From NCBI RefSeq assembly GCF_002849655.1, contig NZ_PDNW01000002.1, positions 341,733 to 405,732 on the forward strand: a stretch of 64,000 bases of DNA, given 5' to 3'. Below, one piece after another: positions 28,098-40,722 of the stretch (within the stretch, counting starts at the first letter, position 1; each line of letters opens with the position of its first letter). The notes under the pieces are model-generated. The model ran no database searches and was not told the DNA's origin. It saw nothing but the letters and a program-made list of their open reading frames with translations. This DNA is from Pollutimonas subterranea (GTDB taxonomy: Bacteria; Pseudomonadota; Gammaproteobacteria; Burkholderiales; Burkholderiaceae_B). The translations under genes were made by a program, and so were the position numbers.

Positions 28098-28113
28098 CAC
28101 ATTAAAAAATGTG
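28098..28113. promoter_or_regulatory. Perfect short inverted repeat upstream of ABC importer genes
   Basis: CACATT-AAAA-AATGTG, a six-base perfect dyad with an AT-rich spacer, lies 65 bases before the binding-protein start in the only sizeable gap of the locus. It may be an operator, for example for the LysR regulator encoded at the end of the cluster, or part of a promoter. Confidence 0.35.
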
Positions 28114-28177
28114 ATTGGACGGAAATGGCCGCATTGCCTATGTTGCGATCATCCACAAACCTTATGGAGACAAAAAC

Positions 28178-29497
28178 ATGAAAAAGAAAATCAAGCCTTT
28201 GTTGACGGCCTTGCTGCTTCTGGCGGGAGCACCGGCAATGGCCGGAACGGTTACCGTCATCACTTCGTTTCCCAAGGAACTGACCCAAGCGTACAAGTCG
28301 GCCTTCGAGAAAGCCAACCCCGACATCAAGCTGGAAATACTCAACAAGAACACGGTCTCCGGCATCGCCTATGTACGCGAGACCGACGCCGGCAAGCGTC
28401 CCGAAGTCTTCTGGGCCAGCGCTCCCGACGCATTCGAAGTGCTTGCCCAGGCGAATCTGCTGGAAAAGGCCACCGACATTGCAAATCCGGACGTACCGGC
28501 CAAGATAGGCAGCTTTCCCATCAACGACCCTGGCGGTTTCTTCCTGGGCCAGGCGCTGGCAGGCTATGGCATTATGTACAACACCCGTCTCATCAAGGCC
28601 AAGAAGCTTGCCCCACCCGGCTCATGGGTCGATCTGCTTGAGCCGGCATGGTATGGCAACGTCGGCATCACATCGCCGTCCAGGTCCGGCACCATGCACC
28701 TGACCGTCGAAACAATTCTGCAAGGCGAAGGATGGGACAAGGGATGGAACACCCTGATCCGCATGGCGGGGAACAGCGCCGCCATAACCGACCGCTCGTT
28801 CGGCGTACCCGACGGGGTCAATAACGGCCAATTCGGCGCAGGTCCGGTCATCGATTTCTTTGGACTGTCCAGCAAGTACTCCAAGTTTCCCGTCGAGTTC
28901 ATCTACCCGGAAGAGACCGCAATCGTTCCGGCCAATATCGCACTGATTGCTGGCGCCCGGAATACGGCTGAAGGCAAGAAATTCATTGCATACACGCTGA
29001 GCAAGGAAGGCCAGGAGCTGCTGCTGAAGCCCGAGATATCCCGCCTGCCGGTCCTGCCCTACAGCAAACTGGGCAACATTCCGGAAGGCTATCCCGACCC
29101 GGGCGAAATCGCCAAGCGCAGCAAGGTGCAGTTCGATGTGGATCTCTCCCAAAGCCGCTACTACATCGTGCAATCGTTGTTTGATCAAACCATCACGTTC
29201 CGGCACGCCGACCTGCAGCAGGCCAGCAAAGCCATCTATGACGCTGAAGCCAAGCTGGGCAATGCCCCCAGCGAAAAAGCAAAAGAAGCTCTCGCCCAGG
29301 CAAAGAAACTGGCATGGACGCCCCTGCTGGATTCGGAGCAAGTCAAATCTCCCGACCTCCTGGCGGTTTTCGCGGGCAACAAGAAAGACGCGGACATAAG
29401 CCAGAAGCTGTCAAAGATCCAGGGCGAATGGAATAGCCAAGCCAAGGCCAACTACGAGAAAGCCCGGGCTTTGGCACAAGAAGCCGCCAACCTGTAG
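28178..29497 (+). CDS. ABC transporter substrate-binding protein (Fbp/PgtC-like)
   Basis: Periplasmic binding protein of 439 residues. Signal peptide MKKKIKPLLTALLLLAGAPAMA is followed by TVTVITSFPKELTQAYKSAFEKANP, then EVFWASAPDAFEVLAQANLL, GYGIMYNTRLIKAKKL and VIDFFGLSSKY. The pattern belongs to the iron(III)/2-aminoethylphosphonate/phosphoglycerate-regulator group of type II binding proteins. About 110 residues beyond the usual fold form a charged Ala/Lys-rich helical tail. The ATG at 28178 follows TATGGAGA, a good ribosome site, and starts exactly at the signal peptide. The ligand is not identifiable: the classical Tyr-Tyr ferric pair is not evident. Confidence 0.8.
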   Translation: MKKKIKPLLTALLLLAGAPAMAGTVTVITSFPKELTQAYKSAFEKANPDIKLEILNKNTVSGIAYVRETDAGKRPEVFWASAPDAFEVLAQANLLEKATDIANPDVPAKIGSFPINDPGGFFLGQALAGYGIMYNTRLIKAKKLAPPGSWVDLLEPAWYGNVGITSPSRSGTMHLTVETILQGEGWDKGWNTLIRMAGNSAAITDRSFGVPDGVNNGQFGAGPVIDFFGLSSKYSKFPVEFIYPEETAIVPANIALIAGARNTAEGKKFIAYTLSKEGQELLLKPEISRLPVLPYSKLGNIPEGYPDPGEIAKRSKVQFDVDLSQSRYYIVQSLFDQTITFRHADLQQASKAIYDAEAKLGNAPSEKAKEALAQAKKLAWTPLLDSEQVKSPDLLAVFAGNKKDADISQKLSKIQGEWNSQAKANYEKARALAQEAANL

Positions 29498-29504
29498 TCA
29501 GCGC

Positions 29505-29544
29505 AGGCCCGGGGCCGTGCAACGCGCGCCCCGGGCCTTGTTTT
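29505..29544 (+). terminator. Terminator/attenuator between binding protein and permease genes
   Basis: AGGCCCGGGGC pairs with GCCCCGGGCCT across a 12-base loop and is followed by TGTTTT. It lies 8 bases after the binding-protein stop, within what otherwise looks like one operon, so partial termination or 3' protection giving excess binding protein is likely. Confidence 0.75.
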
Positions 29545-29589
29545 GCCCGTCAGCACTGCATGGTGCAGCAGGCGCGTTCCGGGGCCTTC

Positions 29590-31302
29590 ATGACTCACTC
29601 CTTTACATCGCGATTCCCTTCGGGCCTCGTGCTTATCGCTATGCTCGTCCTGGCGTTTCTCGCCACCTTCCTGATCATCCCGGTCGGCAGCGTCTTCTAT
29701 AGCGCTTTCGTCAATGCCGACGGCAGCTTCACGCTAGGCCACTTTGCCTCCTTCTTCCACCAGACACTACTGAGGGAATCCTTTGTCAATAGCCTGTATG
29801 TAGCCTTGGCCGCCACTTTTTTCTCCTCGCTCATTGCGGTTCCGCTGGCCTACCTGACGATACGGTTTCGGTTCCGGGGTGCGCTGATCATCCAGACACT
29901 GGGCGTATTACCGCTGATCATGCCGCCGTTCGTGGGCGCAGTCGCCATGCAGCTGATTTTTGGCCGTGCGGGCTCCATGAACCTTCTGCTGGACGAATGG
30001 TTCGGCGTTACGCTGCCGTTGATGGACGGGCTGAACGGCATCATCTTCGTCGAGTCCCTGCACTATTTCCCCTTCATCCTGATGAATCTCACGGTGGCGC
30101 TGCGCAATATCGATGGAGCCATGGAGGAAGCGGCGGTCAATCTGGGCGCCAAGGGCTGGCGCCTGTTCAGGCGGGTCATTTTCCCTTTGGCCCTGCCGGG
30201 CTACGTGGCCGGCGCGTCGCTGGTCTTTGTCAAGGTGTTCGACGACCTGGGGACACCGCTGGTGCTGGGTGTGACCAATATGCTGGCGCCGCAAGCCTAT
30301 CTGCGCATCACCCAGGTCGGCATCGACGATCCGCTGGGCTATGTGATCAGCGTCATCATGATCGGTTTTTCCATCCTGGCACTCTGGCTGTCGGCCCGCA
30401 TGCTCAAGGGGAAAGACTATTCCACCTTGCAGAAGGGCGGCAACTCGCTGCAGCAACGTTCACTGAACAAAGTCCAGACCGTGCTGGCCTATGGCTGGAT
30501 CATCCTGGTTTTGTTGCTGGTGCTCTCCCCTCACCTCGGCGTCCTCATGCTGTCGCTGGCAACCGTGTGGAGCTACGCACCCTTGCCGGACGGCTATACC
30601 CTTGCGCATTACACGGCCGTATTCCAGGAATCGCCCGGCATGATAAGCAATACCCTGCTTTACTGCGGACTGGCCGCCGGCATCGACGTCATCCTGGGGA
30701 CCGCCATTGCCTACCTCATGCTGCGCAGCAAACTTCCCGGCCGGCAGTGGCTGGACTGGATATCCTCGGCCGCGCTGGCGGTACCCGGTATTGTCCTTGC
30801 CATCGGGTTCATGCGCACCTTCCGCAACGTCGACATTCCCGGCACGGATGTCGGGATAACGACCACCTGGGTGCTAATCATGATTGCCTATTCAGTGCGC
30901 CGCCTGCCCTACGCCTTGCGGTCCTGCGTGGCTGCCCTGCAGCAGATCAACCTGTCGCTTGAAGAAGCTGCGGCATCGGTCGGGGCCAATCGGTGGAACA
31001 CCATACGGCGGGTGGTGATTCCCTTGATGGCCGGCGGCATGCTGGCCGGCTTCGTCACCAGTTTCATTACCGCGGCAGTCGAACTCTCGGCTACCATCAT
31101 GCTTGTCACACGCGACAGCGACGCGCCCATGAGCTACGGTATCTATCTTTACATGCAAAGCGCTTCCGGCCGCGGGCCGGGGGCCGCCCTCGGCGTCCTG
31201 GCCGTGGTAGCGGTCGCAGCAGGCACTTATGCATCCCACCTCATCGTTGAACGCGCATCGGCCCGTCAACGCCCATCGCGCGCAAGCCAGGGAGCAGAAT
31301 GA
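29590..31302 (+). CDS. ABC transporter permease, two fused membrane domains
   Basis: Inner-membrane permease of about 570 residues with 12 predicted spans and two coupling loops, the duplicated design of FbpB/ThiP-type importers. Coupling loops read DGAMEEAAVNLGAKGWRLFRRVIFPLALPG (first half, near 180) and NLSLEEAAASVGANRWNTIRRVVIPLM (second half, near 470). I prefer the ATG at 29590, just before the first span GLVLIAMLVLAFLATFLIIPV; an ATG at 29560 is also possible and neither has a clear ribosome site. It ends in an ATGA overlap with the ATPase gene. Confidence 0.87.
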   Translation: MTHSFTSRFPSGLVLIAMLVLAFLATFLIIPVGSVFYSAFVNADGSFTLGHFASFFHQTLLRESFVNSLYVALAATFFSSLIAVPLAYLTIRFRFRGALIIQTLGVLPLIMPPFVGAVAMQLIFGRAGSMNLLLDEWFGVTLPLMDGLNGIIFVESLHYFPFILMNLTVALRNIDGAMEEAAVNLGAKGWRLFRRVIFPLALPGYVAGASLVFVKVFDDLGTPLVLGVTNMLAPQAYLRITQVGIDDPLGYVISVIMIGFSILALWLSARMLKGKDYSTLQKGGNSLQQRSLNKVQTVLAYGWIILVLLLVLSPHLGVLMLSLATVWSYAPLPDGYTLAHYTAVFQESPGMISNTLLYCGLAAGIDVILGTAIAYLMLRSKLPGRQWLDWISSAALAVPGIVLAIGFMRTFRNVDIPGTDVGITTTWVLIMIAYSVRRLPYALRSCVAALQQINLSLEEAAASVGANRWNTIRRVVIPLMAGGMLAGFVTSFITAAVELSATIMLVTRDSDAPMSYGIYLYMQSASGRGPGAALGVLAVVAVAAGTYASHLIVERASARQRPSRASQGAE

Positions 31303-32384
31303 AAAAAGTCAGCGTGGAGTGCCGGAATATCAGGCTGTCCTACGACAGGACCGAGGTTCTCAAGAACATCAGCCTGACCGTGGAACCGGGAGAATTCTTT
31401 GCCTTGCTGGGGCCCTCGGGCTCGGGAAAGTCCACATTGCTTCGGCTGATCGCGGGATTCAACCAGCAGAATTCCGGCGAGCTGCTGGTGGACGGACAGA
31501 ATATCGGATCAGTGCCGCCGCACAAGCGCAATATCGGAATGGTATTCCAAAGCTATGCCTTGTGGCCCCACATGACAGTCTGGGATAACGTTGCCTTCGG
31601 CCTTGTCGAGCGCAAGGTACGCGGCGCCGAGCTCAAGGCAAGAGTCGCCGGCGCTCTCGAACTGGTGGGCCTGTCGCAATATGCCAAGCGGTATCCCAAC
31701 GAGCTATCCGGCGGGCAACAGCAACGGGTGGCCCTGGCGCGCACCATCGTCATTGAACCGCAGGTGCTGCTGCTCGATGAACCCCTGTCCAATCTGGATC
31801 GCAATCTCCGCGTGCAAATGCGCCAGGAACTGCTGTCACTGCAACGCCGGCTTGGCATCACCACGATTTTCGTGACGCATGACCAGGAAGAAGCCATGAC
31901 GACGGCAGACCGCATGGCAGTCATGGACCAGGGCGTCGTACAGCAGGTTGGAAGCCCGTCGAATCTCTTTGACTTTCCGTGCAACCGCTTCGTTGCAAAT
32001 TTCGTGGGCACCATGAACGTGCTGGAAGGCGAGGTCAAGGAACGCAGCAGCAACAACATCACCCTGAGCGTAGGCGGCGTTGGCGACCTGATGCTGCCCC
32101 TGCATTCCGAAGCACCGAACAGTCCACGGCTTGCCGCCAGCTTTCGTCCTCACACCGTCCAGATGGAAAACGCGGGAGGACGCGGCGACGCGCGATTCAT
32201 CTGGCTGCCGGGCATTATCGAGCGAAGCGAATTTCTGGGCGAATTCACGCGGTATGAAGTAAGGGTGGGCGATCAGCGTGTCACTGCTGATCAATCCCAC
32301 TATGCGGGCCTGAGCCTGTACCGCCCCGGTGCGCCCGTGGCCATCGGACTGGAACCTGCGCAGATTCGCTTGCTTAGCGCCTGA
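31299..32384 (+). CDS. ABC transporter ATP-binding protein (Fbp/Pot type, with TOBE domain)
   Basis: ATPase of the importer, 361 residues. Walker A GPSGSGKSTLLRLI near residue 38, Q-loop FQSYALWPHMTVWDNVAFGL, signature [14 protein letters not shown], Walker B VLLLDEPLSNLDRNL and the H-loop VTHDQEEAMTTADRMAVMDQG. From about 240 a TOBE-type regulatory domain follows (VATFRP-like ASFRPHTVQM). Translationally coupled to the permease by a four-base overlap. Confidence 0.92.
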   Translation: MKKVSVECRNIRLSYDRTEVLKNISLTVEPGEFFALLGPSGSGKSTLLRLIAGFNQQNSGELLVDGQNIGSVPPHKRNIGMVFQSYALWPHMTVWDNVAFGLVERKVRGAELKARVAGALELVGLSQYAKRYPNELSGGQQQRVALARTIVIEPQVLLLDEPLSNLDRNLRVQMRQELLSLQRRLGITTIFVTHDQEEAMTTADRMAVMDQGVVQQVGSPSNLFDFPCNRFVANFVGTMNVLEGEVKERSSNNITLSVGGVGDLMLPLHSEAPNSPRLAASFRPHTVQMENAGGRGDARFIWLPGIIERSEFLGEFTRYEVRVGDQRVTADQSHYAGLSLYRPGAPVAIGLEPAQIRLLSA

Positions 32385-32398
32385 CGATACGCGGACCG

Positions 32399-33307
32399 AT
32401 GGAAATCTATCAGATCAGGGCATTCGTTACCGTGGCGCGGGTCGGCAACCTGACACGTGCCGCCGAGGCTCTGAGCCTGACACAACCCGCTGTGACCGCG
32501 CAGGTAAAGGCGCTTGAACAAAGCCTGGGCGTGGCCCTGTTCGACCGCAGCGCCGGCAGATTCGCCCTGGCCAAGGCCGGTGAGAGCCTGCTGCCCACTG
32601 CCGAAGCCATCCTGGCGCTGGGTACGCAGCTGAAATCCGAGGCCACCGCGCTGCAAGGCGAGCTGCACGGCATGGTCGTACTGGGCATACCAAGCGAACA
32701 GGTCGACTTCCTGCGCCTGGGCGAATTGGTCAGCAGCGTTACGCGCAGCCTCCCGCTGATCGAGTTCCAGACCCAGGTGCTGCCGACCTCCCAACTGGTA
32801 GAATATGTCTGCACCGGGCGCTTGTCGGCAGCACTGACAATAGCGGCCTACCCGCCCCGCGATGTCCAATGGATGCCGCTGCGCAGCATCACTTATCGCA
32901 TCGTATTACCCAACGCCATGGCCGAACAGCTTAAACTGGGCGGATGGGCCGAACTCGCCGCCCTGCCCTGGCTGGACGGGCCGCATGGCAGCCATATACA
33001 CCTGCTTTTGCGCGAGCTGTTCGAACGCCACGGGCTGGCGCCGCGCATTGTCATGAACAGTGCCGACCAAGCCAATATGGATGCGCTGGTCCGTGCTGGT
33101 GCAGGCTGCGCCCTGGTGCGTGAAGAAGTGGCGCTGGTCGGCGCCAAGCGACAGGACTTTGCCATTTGGGGACGAGCCAGCATCGAGGCAAGCCTGGGGT
33201 TTATTACCTCCACCGAGAATGCGGGCCAACCGGTACTCGTCGCCCTGATCTCGATGTTGAAACAAATCTGGAATATTGACACCCTCATGGAAAAAATCAT
33301 CGCATGA
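32399..33307 (+). CDS. LysR family transcriptional regulator
   Basis: DNA-binding regulator of 302 residues. The N-terminal winged helix-turn-helix is textbook: IYQIRAFVTVARVGNLTRAAEALSLTQPAVTAQVKALEQSLGVALFDR, followed by the linker helix and a periplasmic-binding-like effector domain (GIPSEQVDFLRLGELVSS). It starts 15 bases after the ATPase gene, so it is likely co-transcribed with the importer and may control it; a LysR gene at the distal end of its target operon is unusual but not rare. Confidence 0.9.
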   Translation: MEIYQIRAFVTVARVGNLTRAAEALSLTQPAVTAQVKALEQSLGVALFDRSAGRFALAKAGESLLPTAEAILALGTQLKSEATALQGELHGMVVLGIPSEQVDFLRLGELVSSVTRSLPLIEFQTQVLPTSQLVEYVCTGRLSAALTIAAYPPRDVQWMPLRSITYRIVLPNAMAEQLKLGGWAELAALPWLDGPHGSHIHLLLRELFERHGLAPRIVMNSADQANMDALVRAGAGCALVREEVALVGAKRQDFAIWGRASIEASLGFITSTENAGQPVLVALISMLKQIWNIDTLMEKIIA

Positions 33308-33951
33308 ACATCACGCAATTCTGGCTGGTACGCCATGGTGAAACCGAGTGGAACGCCAATCGGCGCCTGCAGGGATGGCTTGACATTCCCCTGAGCCCCG
33401 TGGGCATCAGGCAAGCTGAGCAATTGGCCGATTATTTCCAATCGCCTGATTTCGATGTGCCCATCGACGCGATAGTCAGCAGCGACCTGAATCGCGCATT
33501 TGAAACCGCGCGTATCTCGGCCGGCCACTTGGGCCTGCCCCTGCACGCCAGTCCGGATCTGCGTGAACGCTGTTACGGCATCTATGAAGGACGGGATTGG
33601 GCCATGCTGGATGAACTCCGGGCCAACGGGGGCGGCGTAGACTTTCGCAATCCACAGCAAGCGGTTGAAAAAGGCGAGTCCCTGCATGACTTCAGCGCCC
33701 GTATCGGCGAGGCCTTCGAGGCGTTGGCGCAACAATACCAAGGCAAGTCATTGCTGGTTTTTTCGCATGGCGGCGTCATTGACATTGCATGGCGCAAGGC
33801 GCGCGGGATATCACTGGATGCGGCGCGTCCCGATCCCATACTCAATACCAGCATCAATCACTTCTCCATTGATGAAGACAAGAACTGGGCGATGATCGAC
33901 TGGGGCCGGATCGGACATCTCGAAACATCCGCACTGGACGATGTGCTTTAA
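33304..33951 (+). CDS. Histidine phosphatase family protein (PGAM-like)
   Basis: Phosphatase or phosphoglycerate-mutase-like enzyme of 215 residues. The catalytic RHG motif is LVRHGETEWNANRRLQGWLDIPLS at 9-32; the second-half motifs SSDLNRAFETARIS, the acid in LRERCYGIYEGRDW and the distal histidine in VFSHGGVIDIAW complete the active site. It overlaps the LysR gene by ATGA, an odd pairing. It resembles GpmB/CobC-type phosphatases with broad substrate range; a true glycolytic role is unlikely. Confidence 0.88.
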   Translation: MNITQFWLVRHGETEWNANRRLQGWLDIPLSPVGIRQAEQLADYFQSPDFDVPIDAIVSSDLNRAFETARISAGHLGLPLHASPDLRERCYGIYEGRDWAMLDELRANGGGVDFRNPQQAVEKGESLHDFSARIGEAFEALAQQYQGKSLLVFSHGGVIDIAWRKARGISLDAARPDPILNTSINHFSIDEDKNWAMIDWGRIGHLETSALDDVL

Positions 33952-33959
33952 CACCGACC

Positions 33960-34391
33960 ATGAAAGAACGGCGTAATCCATCGGCGTGTCCTTGCGGCGG
34001 TATTGTGAAGGGAGCAAGCTATGCGGCCTGTTGCCAGCCATACATCGAAAGACGCGAACGCGCTCCCACCGCCGAACATCTGATGCGATCACGCTATACC
34101 GCCTACACGATGGGCGAGACCGCCTACATCCTGGCGACGTGGCATGCCGATACCCGTCCAACCGACCTGGCGCTTGATCCGCCTGGAACGCCGCATGCCC
34201 CACGCTGGCTGGACCTTGCCGTTCACAGCCACACGCAATTATCCGAAAACCAGGCTCAGGTGATGTTCACCGCACGCTACCGGGAAGGCGGACGCGCCCA
34301 GCGCCTGAAGGAACATAGCCGGTTCGTACTGGAAGACGGACAGTGGTTCTATGTGGCCGGCGATGTGGATTTCAACGCAACACTACAGTAA
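33960..34391 (+). CDS. YchJ family protein (UPF0225)
   Basis: A 143-residue protein of unknown function with an N-terminal SEC-C-like metal motif CPCGG...CC, then the conserved APTAEHLMRSRYTAYTMGETAYILATWH and an NTF2-like C-terminal half (FTARYREGGRAQRLKEHSRFVLEDGQWFYVAGDV). It lacks the second, C-terminal SEC-C motif of the longer E. coli YchJ. It starts 8 bases after the phosphatase gene. Confidence 0.86.
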   Translation: MKERRNPSACPCGGIVKGASYAACCQPYIERRERAPTAEHLMRSRYTAYTMGETAYILATWHADTRPTDLALDPPGTPHAPRWLDLAVHSHTQLSENQAQVMFTARYREGGRAQRLKEHSRFVLEDGQWFYVAGDVDFNATLQ

Positions 34392-34401
34392 CGAAAACCG
34401 C

Positions 34402-35157
34402 TCAGCCTATCCGCGGCTTGCGTTCACGGCGAACGGCGAAATAGTCATATACGCGATCGGGCACGATGCGCAACAGTTTCGCCACACATGCCATCTGCCA
34501 CGGTATGACCTTGTACGAGACGTTCTTTTCGATGGCCCGCCCCGCGTGTGCTGCAAAGCGGTCCGCCGGCATAAGGAAAGGCATCTTGTAGGGGTTCTGC
34601 GCGGTCATCGGGGTCTGGATGAAGCCGGGCGCGATCGTGACCACCTTGACGCCGGACTGGCTCAGCTCGACCCGCAAGCTTTCGCAGTACGCCCTGACCG
34701 CCGCTTTTGAGGCGCTGTAGGCGCCGGCGCCTGGCAGGCCACGCACCGCCGCAACGCTGGCGATTCCTACCAGGCGGCCGCGTCCCAGCTCCTTCATGGA
34801 TGCGATGAAAGGCTCGAACGTGGCGACAGTGGCATTTAAATTAGTGGCAATGATGGCTTCAAAAACCCGAAAATCATCGGGTTCTTCGGTAAGCGTGCCG
34901 GCACTGATTCCGGCGCTGGCAATCACAATATCGACCGGCCCCAGCGCCAGGAAGTCGCGCGCGGCCGCATGCAAGGCGGCACGATCCCGGACATCGAGCG
35001 TATAGACCTGGTGCGTGCCCGGCAGGCTGTTCTTCAAGGCCAGCAAGGCGTCGTGCCGACGCCCCACCAGCCCCAACTGCGCGCCCTGTTGTGCATAAAA
35101 AGAAGCGAGCGCGGCGCCTATGCCGCTACTCGCTCCGGTGATGAACACACGACTCAT
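34402..35157 (-). CDS. Short-chain dehydrogenase/reductase
   Basis: NAD(P)-dependent oxidoreductase of 251 residues. Rossmann motif ITGASSGIGAALA at 6-18, the NAG-equivalent IASAGIS, catalytic serine region GIASVAAVRGLPG and the YxxxK site AYSASKAAVRAY. The presence of basic residues after the glycine motif (GRRHD) suggests NADPH. It resembles YdfG/KduD-like and acyl-dihydroxyacetone reductase-type SDRs; substrate unknown. Ends head-on with ychJ. Confidence 0.85.
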   Translation of the reverse strand: MSRVFITGASSGIGAALASFYAQQGAQLGLVGRRHDALLALKNSLPGTHQVYTLDVRDRAALHAAARDFLALGPVDIVIASAGISAGTLTEEPDDFRVFEAIIATNLNATVATFEPFIASMKELGRGRLVGIASVAAVRGLPGAGAYSASKAAVRAYCESLRVELSQSGVKVVTIAPGFIQTPMTAQNPYKMPFLMPADRFAAHAGRAIEKNVSYKVIPWQMACVAKLLRIVPDRVYDYFAVRRERKPRIG

Positions 35158-35170
35158 GAGCGGCTATTCA

Positions 35171-38413
<3,243 letters not shown>

Positions 38414-38422
38414 AGTTCTGTA

Positions 38423-39577
38423 TTATTTTTTCTCAGCCATCAGGCTGATGAATTTGTCGAATAGCACCACGATATCGTGTGGGCCGGGGCTGGCTTCGGG
38501 GTGCCCCTGGAAGCAGAATGCAGGACTGTCGGTCAGCTCGAACCCTTGTACCGTTCCATCGAACAGCGACAAATGAGTGACTCGCGCATTGGCGGGCAAG
38601 GTATCGACATCGACATTGAAGCCATGATTCTGGCTGGTGATGAAAACCCGGCCGGTGTCCAGGTCCTGGACCGGATGGTTTGCACCATGATGGCCGGTTT
38701 TCATCTTGATGGTCTTGGCACCCAGCCCCAGGCCGAGTATCTGCTGTCCCAGGCAAATGCCGAACATGGGAATTTTTTCCGCGAGCGCGGCCTTGCAGGT
38801 ATCGATGGCGTACAGGCAGGGCTCCGGATCGCCGGGACCATTCGACAGGAAGATGCCGTCGGGCTTGAGTGCCAGCACATCTTGCACCGGCGTTTGGGCC
38901 GGCACCAGTGTTACGCGGCATCCCCGGTCGGCCAGCAGGCGCAAGATATTGGTCTTGATTCCGTAGTCGTAGGCGACCACATGATAGATCGGGTTCTCGG
39001 GTTGCGAAAAGCCCTGGCCCAGTTGCCACGTACCCTCGACCCATTTTTCAGTGGTCTTGGTCGAGACAAGCTTGGCCAGATCCTGGCCGGACATGCCGGG
39101 AAAATTGCGGGCAAGCTCGAGCGCGCGATCGGCGTCGTTGCCCACCAGTATGCATGCGCCTTGGGCACCGCCCTCGCGCAGGATGCGGGTAAGCTTTCGG
39201 GTGTCGACACCCGAAATCGCCACCACTCCCTGGGACTTGAGGTAGTCCGGCAAGGATTGCGTTGAGCGGAAATTGGACACACGCAAGGAACAATCACGCA
39301 CCACCAGGCCGGCGGCATGGATACGGTCCGACTCGGAATCCTCAAGATTGATACCCGTATTACCTATGTGTGGGTACGTTAAGGTAACGATTTGCCCGTT
39401 GTAGCTGGGATCGGTGAGGATCTCTTGATAGCCCGTCATGGACGTGTTGAAGACGATCTCGGCGACGCAATAACCATCGGCGCCGATAGAGACACCCTTG
39501 AAGATGGTACCGTCTGCCAAGGCAAGAATTGCAGATGGGGACCTGTTGGCCCCCTCAGGAAAGAGTGACGGCAGCAC
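38423..39577 (-). CDS. carA: Carbamoyl-phosphate synthase small subunit
   Basis: Glutamine amidotransferase subunit delivering ammonia to CarB. The 384-residue protein opens [27 protein letters not shown]; the CarA-specific [33 protein letters not shown] follows, and the class I amidotransferase domain has the nucleophile in [15 protein letters not shown] and the His/Glu of [16 protein letters not shown] chose the GTG at 39577 because homologues start at this point; the longer frame upstream (to an ATG at 39658) has no family similarity. A GGGG about eight bases ahead is a weak ribosome site. Confidence 0.96.
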   Translation of the reverse strand: MLPSLFPEGANRSPSAILALADGTIFKGVSIGADGYCVAEIVFNTSMTGYQEILTDPSYNGQIVTLTYPHIGNTGINLEDSESDRIHAAGLVVRDCSLRVSNFRSTQSLPDYLKSQGVVAISGVDTRKLTRILREGGAQGACILVGNDADRALELARNFPGMSGQDLAKLVSTKTTEKWVEGTWQLGQGFSQPENPIYHVVAYDYGIKTNILRLLADRGCRVTLVPAQTPVQDVLALKPDGIFLSNGPGDPEPCLYAIDTCKAALAEKIPMFGICLGQQILGLGLGAKTIKMKTGHHGANHPVQDLDTGRVFITSQNHGFNVDVDTLPANARVTHLSLFDGTVQGFELTDSPAFCFQGHPEASPGPHDIVVLFDKFISLMAEKK

Positions 39578-39743
39578 TGTAAACCCCGGTTGTAAAGTCA
39601 ATAAGTAAACCTTCCGATTATACCTTGAGACCGCCCAAGCCAGAACCGGGAGGAGCAAGAAGGGCTTTCAGCCCCGTGCCGACTACGAAAATGGTCTACA
39701 GTAATAGGTTCTTTCCTGTACTTGCCTAATCGGTGCGAACACT

Positions 39744-40697
39744 ATGCCCAATCAACTTGAAACCTTGCGACAGTTCACCACGGTGGTTGCCGATACCGGC
39801 GACTTTGAAGCCATGCGCCTTCATCGCCCCACTGACGCAACGACCAATCCCTCGCTGATCCTGAAAGCCATACAAAAAGAAGAAAACCGTTATCTGCTCG
39901 ACAAGGTGGTCGCCGACAATGGCCAGGGCTCGGGCAGCGAACTGGTGGACCATTTGCTGGTTGCCTTTGGTCGCGAAATCCTGACCATTGTGCCGGGACG
40001 CGTTTCCACCGAAGTCGACGCGCGCCTGTCGTTCGACACGCAGGCCAGCATCGAGCGTGCGCACCATATCATCGGTCTGTATCAACGCGCCGGGATAGAC
40101 CGCGATCGCGTCCTGATCAAGCTGGCGTCCACCTGGGAAGGCATACAGGCCGCCAAGGCTTTGCAAGCCGAAGGCATACGCTGCAACATGACGTTATTGT
40201 TTTGTCTTCCGCAAGCTATCGCGTGCGCCCAAGCCAAAGTGCAGCTCATTTCTCCCTTTGTAGGGCGCATCTACGACTGGCACAAGAAGAATGCGGGCGA
40301 CAAATGGGATGAAGCAGCCAGCTCCGGCGTTGCCGACCCCGGCGTCAAGTCGGTCCGGCGCATTTACGATTACTACAAGACTTACGACATTCCCACCGAA
40401 ATCATGGGCGCCAGCTTTCGCAATATTGGGCAAATCCGGGCCTTGGCCGGCTGCGACCTGCTGACGATCAGCCCCGACTTACTGGCCGAACTGACAGCGA
40501 GCACCGATCCGCTGGAACGGCAACTGGACCCGGACGCTTCCAAGCGGCAGGCGCCGGAATGGATGGCAAGCAATGAAGTCGCCTTCCGTACCGAGATGAA
40601 TCAGGATGCCATGGCCACCGAGAAACTGGCCGAAGGCATACGCGCATTTGCCGCCGATGCCGTGAAACTGGACGAAATTATCGCCCAGGCGCGGTAG
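39744..40697 (+). CDS. tal: Transaldolase
   Basis: Pentose-phosphate enzyme transferring a dihydroxyacetone unit, 317 residues, TIM barrel. [20 protein letters not shown] and [12 protein letters not shown] at the N terminus, the Schiff-base lysine in [49 protein letters not shown] and [24 protein letters not shown] identify the TalB subgroup. Divergent from carA. Confidence 0.96.
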   Translation: MPNQLETLRQFTTVVADTGDFEAMRLHRPTDATTNPSLILKAIQKEENRYLLDKVVADNGQGSGSELVDHLLVAFGREILTIVPGRVSTEVDARLSFDTQASIERAHHIIGLYQRAGIDRDRVLIKLASTWEGIQAAKALQAEGIRCNMTLLFCLPQAIACAQAKVQLISPFVGRIYDWHKKNAGDKWDEAASSGVADPGVKSVRRIYDYYKTYDIPTEIMGASFRNIGQIRALAGCDLLTISPDLLAELTASTDPLERQLDPDASKRQAPEWMASNEVAFRTEMNQDAMATEKLAEGIRAFAADAVKLDEIIAQAR

Positions 40698-40722
40698 CAT
40701 CAGGAAGCACGGCGGCTACGGG

